Source of the DNA: CAYWXK01 sp964462515
GTDB lineage: Bacteria > Planctomycetota > Phycisphaerae > Sedimentisphaerales > Anaerobacaceae
Length of the DNA stretch: 64,000 nucleotides
Direction: 5' to 3'
NCBI GenBank assembly: GCA_964462515.1
Contig: CAYWXK010000001.1
Location: forward strand, 1 to 64,000
Shown here: piece after piece, positions 26,988 through 36,385 of the stretch
Position numbering within the stretch: the first letter of the stretch is position 1
Layout: every line of letters begins with the position of its first letter
Translations under genes and position numbers: made by a program
The notes under the pieces: model-generated
The model's input: only the letters and a program-made list of their open reading frames with translations
Databases searched by the model: none
Told to the model about the DNA's origin: nothing

Positions 26988-27353
26988 ATGCCTGATACAA
27001 ACCGCCAAATTCAGGAGATGCTGGTTGATTTTGCTGATGCTTTACGCGACGGCTGCATACCGGCATATCTTAAATCGCTGACACGTGAGGAATCACAGCG
27101 AATCGCTTCTTCTGATGAGTTCTGGAACGCTGCACAGGTCGTGCGGGTCATTAACAGCGTAGGCTTTGCCGATAAGGCTGTTACCCCAAATTTGAGCTTG
27201 TTTTTGTCCCGCGTTGACGCAAAGATTGCTTCCCGACTCAAAAAAACCAAATCGCTGACAAAAGTCAAACACAGCGTTCACCCCCCTTCTTGCTTTCGCA
27301 AGAAAACAGGGGGGCCGTTGACTAAAACAGAAAGAAACGACAAATCCGTATGA
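26988..27353 (+). CDS. Small protein in the sigma factor operon, 121 aa
   Basis: AGGAG lies upstream of the ATG. Residues 1-90 are predicted helical and contain no transmembrane segment and no zinc motif. From about residue 97 the sequence changes character (HPPSCFRKKTGG), because the DNA there is a long hairpin of C and G runs, so the natural end of the protein may have been replaced. Its place directly behind a sigma gene is where an anti-sigma factor is usually found, but no anti-sigma signature was seen. Its stop overlaps the next gene by four bases (ATGA), implying coupled translation. Confidence 0.65.
   Translation: MPDTNRQIQEMLVDFADALRDGCIPAYLKSLTREESQRIASSDEFWNAAQVVRVINSVGFADKAVTPNLSLFLSRVDAKIASRLKKTKSLTKVKHSVHPPSCFRKKTGGPLTKTERNDKSV
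27281..27314. repeat. Strong hairpin inside the 3' end of a coding sequence
   Basis: CCCCCC pairs with GGGGGG (27309-27314) and TTCTTGC pairs with GCAAGAA around a four-base loop, with a small AACA bulge. A structurally similar element with C-run and G-run ends occurs at 37265-37321. It falls within the last 25 codons of the 121-residue protein. Confidence 0.65.
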
Positions 27354-28420
27354 TTCTGGACTGCTACCAGTGCTCATCCTGTTACTTTGAAGATAAAGAG
27401 CCTTCCTCACGAATAGACCCTTCCACAATCTCGCTAAAGCAGCCCAGAATGGTTTTTAGAAACGCTCTGTTGGCATTTGTTTGCATCGAAATCTATGACG
27501 GCAGGCAGGAGTTAAAAGAAGCCGTCGAGGAATTTGTTTCTCTGTCGCACCTGGCAGGTAAAAAGCCAATCGTATTGTGCCCGAACGTGCACCTCTCGAT
27601 TGATAGAGCGCCGGAAAAAGAAGCCCTGGCTCTGATTGGTGAGCTCGAAAAAATGCTTAAGGCTTCGGGCTTTGATGTGCACTGCCTGTCGTTCGGCTAC
27701 CATAAGCAGTTTGGAATGGAGTGCGATGGCCACGTCGGCAGCGTCGTGGGCAGGAGGTTTTACGGCTCGGAAGAAAAGCAGTTCCTCAGACTCCTGACCC
27801 GGCTCGGCATCTGTCCTCCCGAATCCCTGCCGAAGGATATGCCGTCCTGGGCCGGGCTTTTGACCGAACACCAGTTGAAGGTATTAGCCAGCCGAAAGGA
27901 GACATATAATGTCGCAAAAAAAATGCTCACCGACCAGCTCGATGCTACTGCCTACGGTGAGTTGTGGACCTGTATGCTGTTTGAGGGTGAAAGGCAGCCT
28001 ATAGAGGATTATGTAAGCACTTTACACGAAATCATAGAAGATTATCCTGATGTAACAGTGCACCGCGCCTTAAACTTAAGTATTCCAGGCTTCACCAACG
28101 AAGCACGTTCGCTATTTCGCAAATATCCGGACGCAATCAAACAGGGCAGACTGCGGATTTATAACAGCAAAGTATCCGATTTGGAGTTTCTATTATCACG
28201 TCCCGCAGTGCTTCTGGCCTTCCCGCATAAACCTGAAAAACCCGACTCACATGCAGGAGAAATATCTTTCGGAATCTACTGCAAAGACGAAGACTTTGCC
28301 AGAAATCTTATCCAGTGGTATCGCACCTTTCTTGTCGATTCGCGATTCGGATGGCTCCGTACAGAAGCCCAGCTTGATGCTGCGATAAATGAGCTTGAAG
28401 AAGAAAAGTTCCGCCAATAG
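27350..28420 (+). CDS. Stand-alone archaeal-type ThrRS editing domain fused to an unknown domain, 356 aa
   Basis: Residues about 30-140 match the N-terminal editing domain of archaeal threonyl-tRNA synthetase (DTD-like fold): a VCIEIYD strand, CPNVHLS with His81, LSFGYHKQF with Lys119 and ECDGHVGSVVGRRF. In archaea the equivalent His and Lys line the pocket that removes serine from Ser-tRNA(Thr). No synthetase core or anticodon domain is present. Residues about 175-356 form a second domain I do not recognise, ending FGIYCKDEDFARNLIQWY, somewhat like ligand-binding modules of TrmB-type regulators. The N-terminus has three Cys (CYQCSSC). It starts with ATGA overlap behind the 121-residue protein, in the sigma factor operon. 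Function could be trans-editing of mischarged tRNA or a sensing role derived from it. Confidence 0.7.
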   Translation: MILDCYQCSSCYFEDKEPSSRIDPSTISLKQPRMVFRNALLAFVCIEIYDGRQELKEAVEEFVSLSHLAGKKPIVLCPNVHLSIDRAPEKEALALIGELEKMLKASGFDVHCLSFGYHKQFGMECDGHVGSVVGRRFYGSEEKQFLRLLTRLGICPPESLPKDMPSWAGLLTEHQLKVLASRKETYNVAKKMLTDQLDATAYGELWTCMLFEGERQPIEDYVSTLHEIIEDYPDVTVHRALNLSIPGFTNEARSLFRKYPDAIKQGRLRIYNSKVSDLEFLLSRPAVLLAFPHKPEKPDSHAGEISFGIYCKDEDFARNLIQWYRTFLVDSRFGWLRTEAQLDAAINELEEEKFRQ

Positions 28421-28435
28421 CTGCTCTAAGTTACC

Positions 28436-28462
28436 TGCCCTGAGCGGAGTCGAAGGGTTGTC
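28436..28462. repeat. CTGAGCGGAGTCGAAGGG-family dispersed repeat
   Basis: The copy reads CCTGAGCGGAGTCGAAGGG. It lies between the editing-domain gene and the symporter, so the two could still be co-transcribed. Confidence 0.7.
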
Positions 28463-28506
28463 CAATCTGACTCTAATGGATAAAATACCTTATCGGGACA
28501 GAAACT

Positions 28507-29898
28507 GTGGATAAACTTTTGTCTATTATTGCTGTTGCGGTGTATGTCGCGTTGCTTGCAATGGTTGTGGTGCGGGCACGCCTGGCGCGCGAGTTTGTAG
28601 AGTTCTCGCTGGCAAGGCGGGCACTTCCGTTGGCGCTTGTTTTCGGCAGCGTCGCCGCCGCATACGTAGGACCGGGCTTTTCAATCGGCTTTGTCGGTAG
28701 AGGATTCAAGAGCGGCTTCCTCTTCTGGGGCATAGGACTGGCTTATGCAGTCCAGAATATATTAGTCGGCCTGCTGGTTGCACCCCGCTTAAGAAAATTG
28801 AAAGACTGCCACACCCTCGGCGACGCCATAGGTCAAAAGTACAACCGTCCCTGCCAAATCCTCGCAGGTATTATCTCTACCGGCCTGTGTGCAGGCTTTG
28901 CCTCAATTATGGCAAATGCAGGCGGGGTTGTCCTAAGTAACATATTAGGTCTGCCAAACTGGGTATCCGTCGCCATTGTCGTTGCTATAACCGCCTCATA
29001 TACAACTTTCGGAGGCTTGCGAACAAGCGTAATAACCGATGCGTTTCAATTCACCCTTTTTTCCATATTGATGCCTATCACGCTATTGGTTGCGATATTT
29101 TTCCATCTCAAAGGAGGCGCAGCAACCTTCGCAAGCCAGGCAGCAGTTGCCACCGCCGCTGGATTAAGTTCTACGCCGCCCCTCGACCTTATCGGTCTGG
29201 TGGCAGCTTTTCTACTTGGTGAAACGCTCATCCCGCCTTACGCCAATCGCGTATTAGCATCAAAAACAACCAGCGTATCGCGAAACGGCTTTGTGTTGGC
29301 CGGCATTTATAGCTCGGTTTGGTTTATGATAATGGTATCGCTCGGCGTTGTTGCACGAAGTCTTATCCCGGCCCAAACGAAAGAAGACCACGTCTTACTG
29401 AACCTTGTTAAACTAATTATGCCAATATGGGGTTACCCCCTTTTGTTAGTAGTCCTGATGTCGGTGATTATGTCCAGCCTCGACTCGCTGCTCAACGCCG
29501 GTGCCGTAGCCTTCACCCAGGACATTGTTAAGCCGTTTGCAAATCTGACAGATAAAACCGCCCTTAATGTCGGTCGCTGTGCGACTGTCGCTATCGCGAT
29601 AGTTGCCGCTGTCAGCGCAACCGCTGTCCCCGACATCATCACCGGGCTGCTCATCTGCTATACTATTTGGGCCCCGGCAATCCTCCCTGTTGCTATAATT
29701 GGTTTGTGGCTAAGGCGCCCGCGGCCCCTCGCAGCAATCTTATCAATGTCTGTCGGCACGCTCGTTGCCATAACACTCCAATTTATTTTCCCATCAGCAA
29801 TTAGAATCCCCGCCATTATTCTGGCCTTCGGCTCGGCCCTTTTAGCATATATACTGGGACATTGGCTCGATAGAAATAAATCTGGAGCGTCCAAATGA
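28507..29898 (+). CDS. Sodium:solute symporter family protein, 463 aa
   Basis: The protein has about 13 hydrophobic helices and SSS-family features: FGSVAAAYVGPGFSIGF near residues 46-62, TFGGLRTSVITDAFQ near 167-181, and the SSLDSLLNAGAVAFTQDI stretch near 323-340, which holds the sodium-site serines typical of the family. It would import a sugar, sialic acid, proline-like or other small solute with sodium; the substrate cannot be read. A GTG start at 28507 is used since no in-frame ATG lies close by. Its stop overlaps the start of a 52-residue membrane peptide. It may be part of the sigma factor operon. Confidence 0.88.
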   Translation: MDKLLSIIAVAVYVALLAMVVVRARLAREFVEFSLARRALPLALVFGSVAAAYVGPGFSIGFVGRGFKSGFLFWGIGLAYAVQNILVGLLVAPRLRKLKDCHTLGDAIGQKYNRPCQILAGIISTGLCAGFASIMANAGGVVLSNILGLPNWVSVAIVVAITASYTTFGGLRTSVITDAFQFTLFSILMPITLLVAIFFHLKGGAATFASQAAVATAAGLSSTPPLDLIGLVAAFLLGETLIPPYANRVLASKTTSVSRNGFVLAGIYSSVWFMIMVSLGVVARSLIPAQTKEDHVLLNLVKLIMPIWGYPLLLVVLMSVIMSSLDSLLNAGAVAFTQDIVKPFANLTDKTALNVGRCATVAIAIVAAVSATAVPDIITGLLICYTIWAPAILPVAIIGLWLRRPRPLAAILSMSVGTLVAITLQFIFPSAIRIPAIILAFGSALLAYILGHWLDRNKSGASK

Positions 29899-30053
29899 AA
29901 GTCCTTCTCTTAATTTTTGTCGTCCTTGCTGCCTTATCCGTCGTTGCCAGCGGCATCTGGGTCGCAATTGCACTGATTGGTGCTCTTTCTCGACCCCGAT
30001 TCAGCGATATTACACAACGGCAACCAAGCCGCCGTCTCGACCGGGAACAATAA
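29895..30053 (+). CDS. 52-aa membrane peptide translationally coupled to the symporter
   Basis: The ATG overlaps the symporter stop (ATGA). The peptide has one hydrophobic helix (residues 3-33, LLLIFVVLAALSVVASGIW onward) and a basic C-terminal tail with SRPRF and RRLDRE. The helix plus positive tail suggests an N-out, C-in single-span protein. The coupling and the position suggest an accessory subunit or regulator of the transporter. No family recognised. Confidence 0.6.
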   Translation: MKVLLLIFVVLAALSVVASGIWVAIALIGALSRPRFSDITQRQPSRRLDREQ

Positions 30054-30459
30054 AGAAACACACCGCTCCGGCTACGGCTCGGCCTCCGCCGAGACGAGAA
30101 ACCGCGAAATCCCCGCTTCCTTCCCTTCCCAGTTAGGGGTGGTGATACAATTAACGGCATATCCCTCGATTTTTAGGTGAATTTTGCGGTTTTCTGGTTT
30201 TTTTACCAAAAGTCCTAAAAAATAGTAGATTTCCTAGTTGACATATAGGAATAAATTTTATAATATAAAGGTTTATCTTATAGAAGGATGTCTTTGTTTT
30301 GTGTGGTGTTAAATTCGTGTCCTTTTGCACGCTACAACCAATCAAGACAACGTCCGTGAGGAGAAGGGTTCTTTCCGGAGAACGGCTCTGTAAAAGGGCT
30401 ATCCATTTCGTTCCATACATTGTCCAAACGCCCCTCAGGGGCGGGAAGGGAGCATAAAT
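30054..30459. other. Leader region of the dual phosphatase gene
   Basis: About 400 bases without a gene. It contains a promoter at 30238-30266, then about 190 bases of untranslated leader. The leader includes a short hairpin (CGTG with CACG, about 30316-30331) and a strong one, CGCCCC-TCA-GGGGCG (about 30429-30443), followed at once by GGAAGGGAG, the ribosome binding site. No known riboswitch was recognised. Confidence 0.55.
30238..30266 (+). promoter_or_regulatory. Promoter of the dual phosphatase gene
   Basis: Consensus TTGACA at 30238-30243. The -10 box is either TATAAT at 30259-30264 (15-base spacer) or TAATAT at 30261-30266 (17-base spacer), in an AT-rich stretch. The gene begins about 190 bases downstream. 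Confidence 0.65.
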
Positions 30460-33400
30460 ATGTTTAGTGCAGATTATCTTAAGAAACTTTTAGTGGTTAT
30501 CCTGGTGGCGGCAATTTGCTGCTCAGGCCTTGTGCAGGCTGCACCTAAGAACATCATCATCTTTATTGGTGATGGCCTGGGCCCCGGGCAGGTCAAAACT
30601 GCCGGAATCTATGTCTATGGGGCAAGTGGTTCGTTATCATTCGAGTCGTTTCCCTACCAGGGACAACTTACTACATATCAATATGGCGGCGACATACCCG
30701 ATTCGGCGGCTGCGGCCACAGCACTTGCTACAGGATATAAGGTCAATAGTGGGGTTATCAGTATGGCCTATCCGGGCAACGGCAGCGAGTTGCAGACGCT
30801 TCTGGAGTACTACAAGAACCTGGGCAAGAGTACGGGGCTGGTTACAACGACGTACGTGGAACACGCAACGCCTGCGGCCTTTGGTGCACACGAGCCTTCT
30901 CGCGATAACTACACGCTGATCGCCAACGATTACCTGACCCAGACGCAGCCCAACATTTTGTTCGGGGGCTGTGCGTATACCAGCGGGGCCGACGCCTACG
31001 GGTACATAGAGGTTTTCGACCGTGCCGGTATGCAGGCGCTGGACCCTGAAACCGTGGACAGAGTTTCGGGTCAGTTCGGCAGTGGTATGATGCCTTATGA
31101 GTACGACGGCTTAGGCAATCTGCCGCACCTGTCGGAAATGACTGCTACTGCGCTGGACATTCTGGACAAAGACGCGGATGGATTCTTCCTGATGGTCGAG
31201 GGCGGTCTAATCGACAAGGCATGTGAGTCGAACGACCTCATCCGTACAATCTATGAGACAATCGAGTTCGCCAATGCTGTTCAGGTAGCAATCGACTGGG
31301 CGGCAGGCCACAGCGACACACTGATACTCGTCACCGCGGACCACGAGACCGGAGGGCTGACGGTTACGGCGAACAACGGGGCGGGCGTTCTGCCCGGCGT
31401 CACGTGGGGAGGCACCGGACACACCGCTGCGAATGTCCCGGTCTATGCCTGGGGCGTGAACGCAGAGCTGATTTCAGGCGTGATGAATAATACAGATATG
31501 TTTGGAGTGGTTGTGAGCGATGAGCCGATTGAGCTTGTCAGCCCGGCATACGATGCGGTCAATGTATCGACATCGCCGAGTCTCGAAGTGAGAGTGCGTG
31601 ACCCGGACGGCACAGGGGACCCACTGGATGTGACCTTCTTCGGGCGCGAGAACCCGTCATTCACGATAGTTGTCCTGCCGGATACCCAGAAGTACGTCTT
31701 GAACGGGGCTTATCCGCAGATATTCACGAGCCAGACACAGTGGATTGTCGATAACGCCGTGTCAAAGAATATCGTTTTTGTGACACACGAGGGAGACATC
31801 GTCGATACCTGGAACAGCACGACCGAGTGGGGCAATGCGAACGACAGTATCAGTCTGCTGGACGGGGTTGTTGCTTACGGCCTGGGGGTCGGCAATCACG
31901 ACAAATTTACAGATTCAACACAGGGAACATATCCGGATTATCTAACGGATAGCACATATTATAACCAATACTTCCCCTATACTCGTTATGCAGGCCAATC
32001 CTGGTATGGTGGTCACTATCCTGATACAGCCAACACCAATAACTATCAGCTCTTTTCGGCCGGCGGAGATGACTATATCATTTTGCACCTTGAAGATACG
32101 CCCGGCACTGCCGATATAAGCTGGGCTGATAGTGTGTTGAAAGCAAATGCTGATAGGAGGGCGATTATCACAACCCATAGCTACCTGGACGGCAGCGGGA
32201 ACTACAACGGCAAGTGGGGCAGCACACAATACATCAGGAACCTGGTTACCGCAAATAATAATGTTTACTTCGTGCTGTGCGGCCACCTCAGCACGGAATT
32301 GACGAAGACAACTACCGTCAACGGGCGTCTTGTCCACGAGATGATGGCAGACTATCAAGGACGCGCCAACGGAGGCGATGGCTGGCTGCGGATACTACGA
32401 TTCGAGCCGGATGAGGATAAGGTCTATGTCACGACATATTCAACCTGGCACGATGCATACGAGGCAGATTCGAGCAGTCAATTCACGCTCGATTTCCCGA
32501 TGAGCGGATACGCATTCTCGGCTATCGGCACAAACAATGGTGTGGCCAGCGGCGCGAATACGTTTTTGACCTGGCCAGGCCGCAAGATGGAGACTCAATA
32601 TGAGTGGTACGTGACGGTTACGGATTCTACGCCCCCCACGACCGTCGGTCCGGTGTGGAGCTTTACGACCGGCTCGCCGAAGGCAAGCAATCCGAATCCG
32701 GCGAATGGGGCAGCCGATGCGGATACCAATGTTGACCTTAGTTGGACTGCCGGTGTTGACGCTGTCAGCCACGATGTCTATTTCGGGACGGATGCAGGAA
32801 ATCTGCCGATGGTTTCTGTTCAGCAGATAACAACCACTTATGACCCAGGCCTGCTCCAGTTGGATACCACGTATTACTGGGCGATAGATGAGCACGATTC
32901 TGTTGGCGGGGTAACATACGGGGATGTCTGGAGCTTTACGACCGCCCCACCAGCGCCGCTTACGTTCCAGCAAGGTGTCAACGGCTACGCCGGAGTGGCG
33001 GATACGATGATATGTTATTCATCACCGAACAAGAACTACGCTGACAGCGCCGTCAACTATGAGAGCGGTTACCAGTACCAGTACAACGCCGATACGTCAA
33101 GCGGTTCCCCTGCCGGGCCGGCTCATGTCCTGCTGCGTTTCGACAATATCATCGGCAGCAGCCCCGGCCAGATTCCTGCCGGCTCGACAATCCTCTCAGC
33201 GACCTTACGGCTTCGCACGCTGGATGACAGCAACGGCGGCAAATTGCACCGTATTCTCCAGTCGTGGTCTGCCGCGACAGTAACCTGGGCGAACTCTTTC
33301 GGCGGCAATGGAATTCAAGCCGACGGTTCCGAAGCTGCAGTAACGGAAGACGCCGGTGTCGCTTCAACCAGCGGAGCCGGTGACACCGACCTGAATGTCA

Positions 33401-36354
33401 CTGCCACGGTACAAGGGTATGTCGATGGAACTATTACAAACAACGGGTGGACGCTTTTGCCCAACGGCAGCAACGGCTGGCACATAGCAGCCGCCGAGCA
33501 CCCGACCGTAGATTACCGACCCGAGCTAATCGTGAGCTTCACCCAGCAGAATCAGCCAGCTGGTAATTCCAACCCGGCGGATGAGGCGACGCAGGTCGCC
33601 GTTGACGCAGATATAAGCTGGACTGCCGGCATGGGCGCGGTAAGTCACGATGTGTATTTCGGCACGGCCCAGCCGCCCGCATTTGTGCATAATCAAACGG
33701 CGACTACCTATGACCACGGATTATTGCTGCCTAACACTACATATTACTGGCAGATCGATGAACGCGATGCAACCGGCAGCGTTGTTACGGGCGCTGTCTG
33801 GAGCTTCACAACCGCAGCGGCGCCGACGCAGGCCATCAACCCGAACCCAGGTGACGGCACGACCGGAGTGAGCAAAGACGTTGTTCTGAGCTGGACTCCG
33901 GGCAGCGATACAACCTCGCACGACATCTATTTTGGGACAAATCCTGATCCGCGTGTAAATACAACACCAGTGAATCAAACAGAGACTGCCTTCGACCCGC
34001 CGGGTATGTTGGACTCGCAAACGACATATTACTGGGCGATTGACGAAGTGGGACCGGGCGGGACAACTGCAGGTGAGGTTTGGAGCTTTACGACAGCAGC
34101 TCCAGACACACAACCCCCTGCAATCACAGGCGCAACCGGCAATACCTCAGGCACAACCGGCGGGACCGTGACAATTTCCGCTGCCATTACTGACAACGTA
34201 GGTGTTGTCGGTGCTACAGTCCGCTATACACCTATCGACGGTTCAGAAACCACTGCGCCTATGACCCAGGGCGGCGGCAATATCTGGAGTGGCGTTGTCC
34301 CGGTCGCGTCTAATAAGGTAGGAACCATAACCTACTATATAACCGCGCAGGATGCGGTTCCCAACATTGCAAGAGACCCATCGAGTGGAACGTACAGCAT
34401 AACTGCAACGGACAACGATGCACCATCTAAGATTATTGACCTAACAGCCACGGTGGTTGCCGGTGGAAAGATAAATCTGAGCTGGTCAGCCGGGACGGAC
34501 AACATCGGAGTAGTCAGTTACAATATCTATCGAGACCTTGCAGCGATAACATCGCCTGACCCGGCTAAAAAAATCGCCACATCTGTTACTGAAACATCGT
34601 ATACCGACACCCCCGGCGCCGATGGAACCTATTACTATGCCGTAACAGGAATAGATAGCGCCGGCAACGAAGCACAGGTTTCCAATAGCCCAAGTGCAAC
34701 CATAGATACGACTCCGCCGGCTATATCAGTTGTAACTTCTACCGGCATAACAGATTCAAGCGCAACTATTACCTGGACCACAAATGAAGCGAGTAACAGC
34801 ATAGTTACTTATGGAACAGCCATCCCGCCGGCCAGCGAAGCATCGGATGCAGCAATGGTTACCAGTCACTCAGTGACAATAACCGGCCTATCTGCGGCAA
34901 CAACCTACTATTATCAGGTCAAATCAATAGATGCGGCCGGCAACACCGCCACCGATAACAATGGTGGAACATATTATACCTTCACAACCCAACTGCCAGG
35001 CCCCAAAGTTCTTTTCAGCGATGGTTTTGAGAGCGGCAACCTCACCGCCGGAGGCTGGACAACTTCGGGGCCTGTAACCGTAAGTAATGCTGCGGCATAC
35101 AGCGGCACATACGGAGCAAATCTGAAAAGGGCGGCGTCGATACAGAAAGCTCTCAGCACGGCTGGCTATAAGCAAATTCACATCAAATTTGCCCGCAAGA
35201 CCACCGGAATGGATTCGGGCGAATACCTGTATGCAGAATGGTCCACGGATGGCTCTGTATGGAACACGCTGGAGACAACGCAAGCTACGACCTGGGCATC
35301 CCGTGATTTGGTCTGTGCCGCAGGCGCCGACAACAGCGCAGGTTTCCGGTTAAGGTTCCGGACTAACGCAAACCTTACGGCCGAGTATGCCTGTGTAGAT
35401 GAGGTAGAGATTACCGGTACTTCTATGGCGCCGGATAATGACCCTCCGAGCCCTAATCCGATGACCTGGGGGACTGTGCCGTATGCGACAGGCAGCACCT
35501 CGATTGCTATGGTGGCGACGACGGCATCCGATGTGAGTGGTGTGGAGTATTACTTCGACTGCCTCACCGCCGCCGGCGGTCACGACAGCGGCTGGCAGGC
35601 TGGCCCGACGTACCAGGACACAGGACTGACACCCGGTATCGAATACACGTATCAGGTCAAGGCGCGCGACAAGTCGCCAAATCTTAACGAGACAGGCTGG
35701 TCAAGCCTGGCCTCAGCGACGCCGGTGGACGTTCCGCCGGCTGCCCCGACCGGACTGATCGCAACGCCCGGCGACAGCCAGGTGAGCCTCGATTGGAACG
35801 CTAACAGCGAGAGCGACCTCGCCGGCTACAATGTGCATCGCTCGATAACCCAGGGCACAGGATACACAAAGATTAACAGTATCCTTGTCCCGAAAGAGAC
35901 AAGTAATTATGTGGATTCAACTGTTACGAATGGAACAACGTATTACTATGTTGTTACTGCGGTAGATACCGGCAGCAACGAGAGCACCTACAGTAGTGAG
36001 GTAAGTGCAACCCCAGGTGAGCAGCAAAAAGTCCACGTCCAGAATATCAATATGAGTCTTACGAAAGCAGGAAAGAACTGGAAAGGGGTCGCAACAGTCC
36101 TTATTCAGGACCAAATCGGGACCCCTAAGGCGAACGCTACTGTCATCGGGAACTGGTACTTAAACGGAATCCTTATCGGGGCAGATGTCAGCGGTATCAC
36201 AGACGCCAGCGGGTCCGCGGTAATCTCCTCATCGGCGAAGAGCGCAAAGACCGGCGATGTCTTTATGTTCACTGTCACGAATGTCACCTTGACCGGATAC
36301 ACATACTCACCGGGTGAAAATTTAGAAACTTCGGACTCCATCGCTGTTCCGTAA
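30460..36354 (+). CDS. Giant exported protein with alkaline phosphatase and metallophosphoesterase domains plus FN3/DNRLRE modules, 1964 aa
   Basis: Signal peptide about 1-27. Residues about 31-345 are an alkaline phosphatase domain: NIIIFIGDGLG, PDSAAAATALATG with the expected nucleophile Ser82, and DHETGG with His295. After a short Ig-like linker, residues about 400-690 form a calcineurin-like phosphoesterase: LPDTQ (Asp408), GDIVD (Asp446), GNHD (479-481) and CGH (609). The rest is about six fibronectin-III-like modules ending in VWSFTT or similar, a DNRLRE-type domain (about 836-1024), a jelly-roll-like segment (about 1515-1655) and a distinct C-terminal beta domain. No dockerin or anchoring motif is obvious. 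The protein probably liberates phosphate from organic esters, perhaps also diesters, outside the cell. A terminator follows 32 bases later. Confidence 0.88.
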   Translation: MFSADYLKKLLVVILVAAICCSGLVQAAPKNIIIFIGDGLGPGQVKTAGIYVYGASGSLSFESFPYQGQLTTYQYGGDIPDSAAAATALATGYKVNSGVISMAYPGNGSELQTLLEYYKNLGKSTGLVTTTYVEHATPAAFGAHEPSRDNYTLIANDYLTQTQPNILFGGCAYTSGADAYGYIEVFDRAGMQALDPETVDRVSGQFGSGMMPYEYDGLGNLPHLSEMTATALDILDKDADGFFLMVEGGLIDKACESNDLIRTIYETIEFANAVQVAIDWAAGHSDTLILVTADHETGGLTVTANNGAGVLPGVTWGGTGHTAANVPVYAWGVNAELISGVMNNTDMFGVVVSDEPIELVSPAYDAVNVSTSPSLEVRVRDPDGTGDPLDVTFFGRENPSFTIVVLPDTQKYVLNGAYPQIFTSQTQWIVDNAVSKNIVFVTHEGDIVDTWNSTTEWGNANDSISLLDGVVAYGLGVGNHDKFTDSTQGTYPDYLTDSTYYNQYFPYTRYAGQSWYGGHYPDTANTNNYQLFSAGGDDYIILHLEDTPGTADISWADSVLKANADRRAIITTHSYLDGSGNYNGKWGSTQYIRNLVTANNNVYFVLCGHLSTELTKTTTVNGRLVHEMMADYQGRANGGDGWLRILRFEPDEDKVYVTTYSTWHDAYEADSSSQFTLDFPMSGYAFSAIGTNNGVASGANTFLTWPGRKMETQYEWYVTVTDSTPPTTVGPVWSFTTGSPKASNPNPANGAADADTNVDLSWTAGVDAVSHDVYFGTDAGNLPMVSVQQITTTYDPGLLQLDTTYYWAIDEHDSVGGVTYGDVWSFTTAPPAPLTFQQGVNGYAGVADTMICYSSPNKNYADSAVNYESGYQYQYNADTSSGSPAGPAHVLLRFDNIIGSSPGQIPAGSTILSATLRLRTLDDSNGGKLHRILQSWSAATVTWANSFGGNGIQADGSEAAVTEDAGVASTSGAGDTDLNVTATVQGYVDGTITNNGWTLLPNGSNGWHIAAAEHPTVDYRPELIVSFTQQNQPAGNSNPADEATQVAVDADISWTAGMGAVSHDVYFGTAQPPAFVHNQTATTYDHGLLLPNTTYYWQIDERDATGSVVTGAVWSFTTAAAPTQAINPNPGDGTTGVSKDVVLSWTPGSDTTSHDIYFGTNPDPRVNTTPVNQTETAFDPPGMLDSQTTYYWAIDEVGPGGTTAGEVWSFTTAAPDTQPPAITGATGNTSGTTGGTVTISAAITDNVGVVGATVRYTPIDGSETTAPMTQGGGNIWSGVVPVASNKVGTITYYITAQDAVPNIARDPSSGTYSITATDNDAPSKIIDLTATVVAGGKINLSWSAGTDNIGVVSYNIYRDLAAITSPDPAKKIATSVTETSYTDTPGADGTYYYAVTGIDSAGNEAQVSNSPSATIDTTPPAISVVTSTGITDSSATITWTTNEASNSIVTYGTAIPPASEASDAAMVTSHSVTITGLSAATTYYYQVKSIDAAGNTATDNNGGTYYTFTTQLPGPKVLFSDGFESGNLTAGGWTTSGPVTVSNAAAYSGTYGANLKRAASIQKALSTAGYKQIHIKFARKTTGMDSGEYLYAEWSTDGSVWNTLETTQATTWASRDLVCAAGADNSAGFRLRFRTNANLTAEYACVDEVEITGTSMAPDNDPPSPNPMTWGTVPYATGSTSIAMVATTASDVSGVEYYFDCLTAAGGHDSGWQAGPTYQDTGLTPGIEYTYQVKARDKSPNLNETGWSSLASATPVDVPPAAPTGLIATPGDSQVSLDWNANSESDLAGYNVHRSITQGTGYTKINSILVPKETSNYVDSTVTNGTTYYYVVTAVDTGSNESTYSSEVSATPGEQQKVHVQNINMSLTKAGKNWKGVATVLIQDQIGTPKANATVIGNWYLNGILIGADVSGITDASGSAVISSSAKSAKTGDVFMFTVTNVTLTGYTYSPGENLETSDSIAVP

Positions 36355-36385
36355 GACTTTGCGATAAGTTTTGGAAGGGTGTTTT

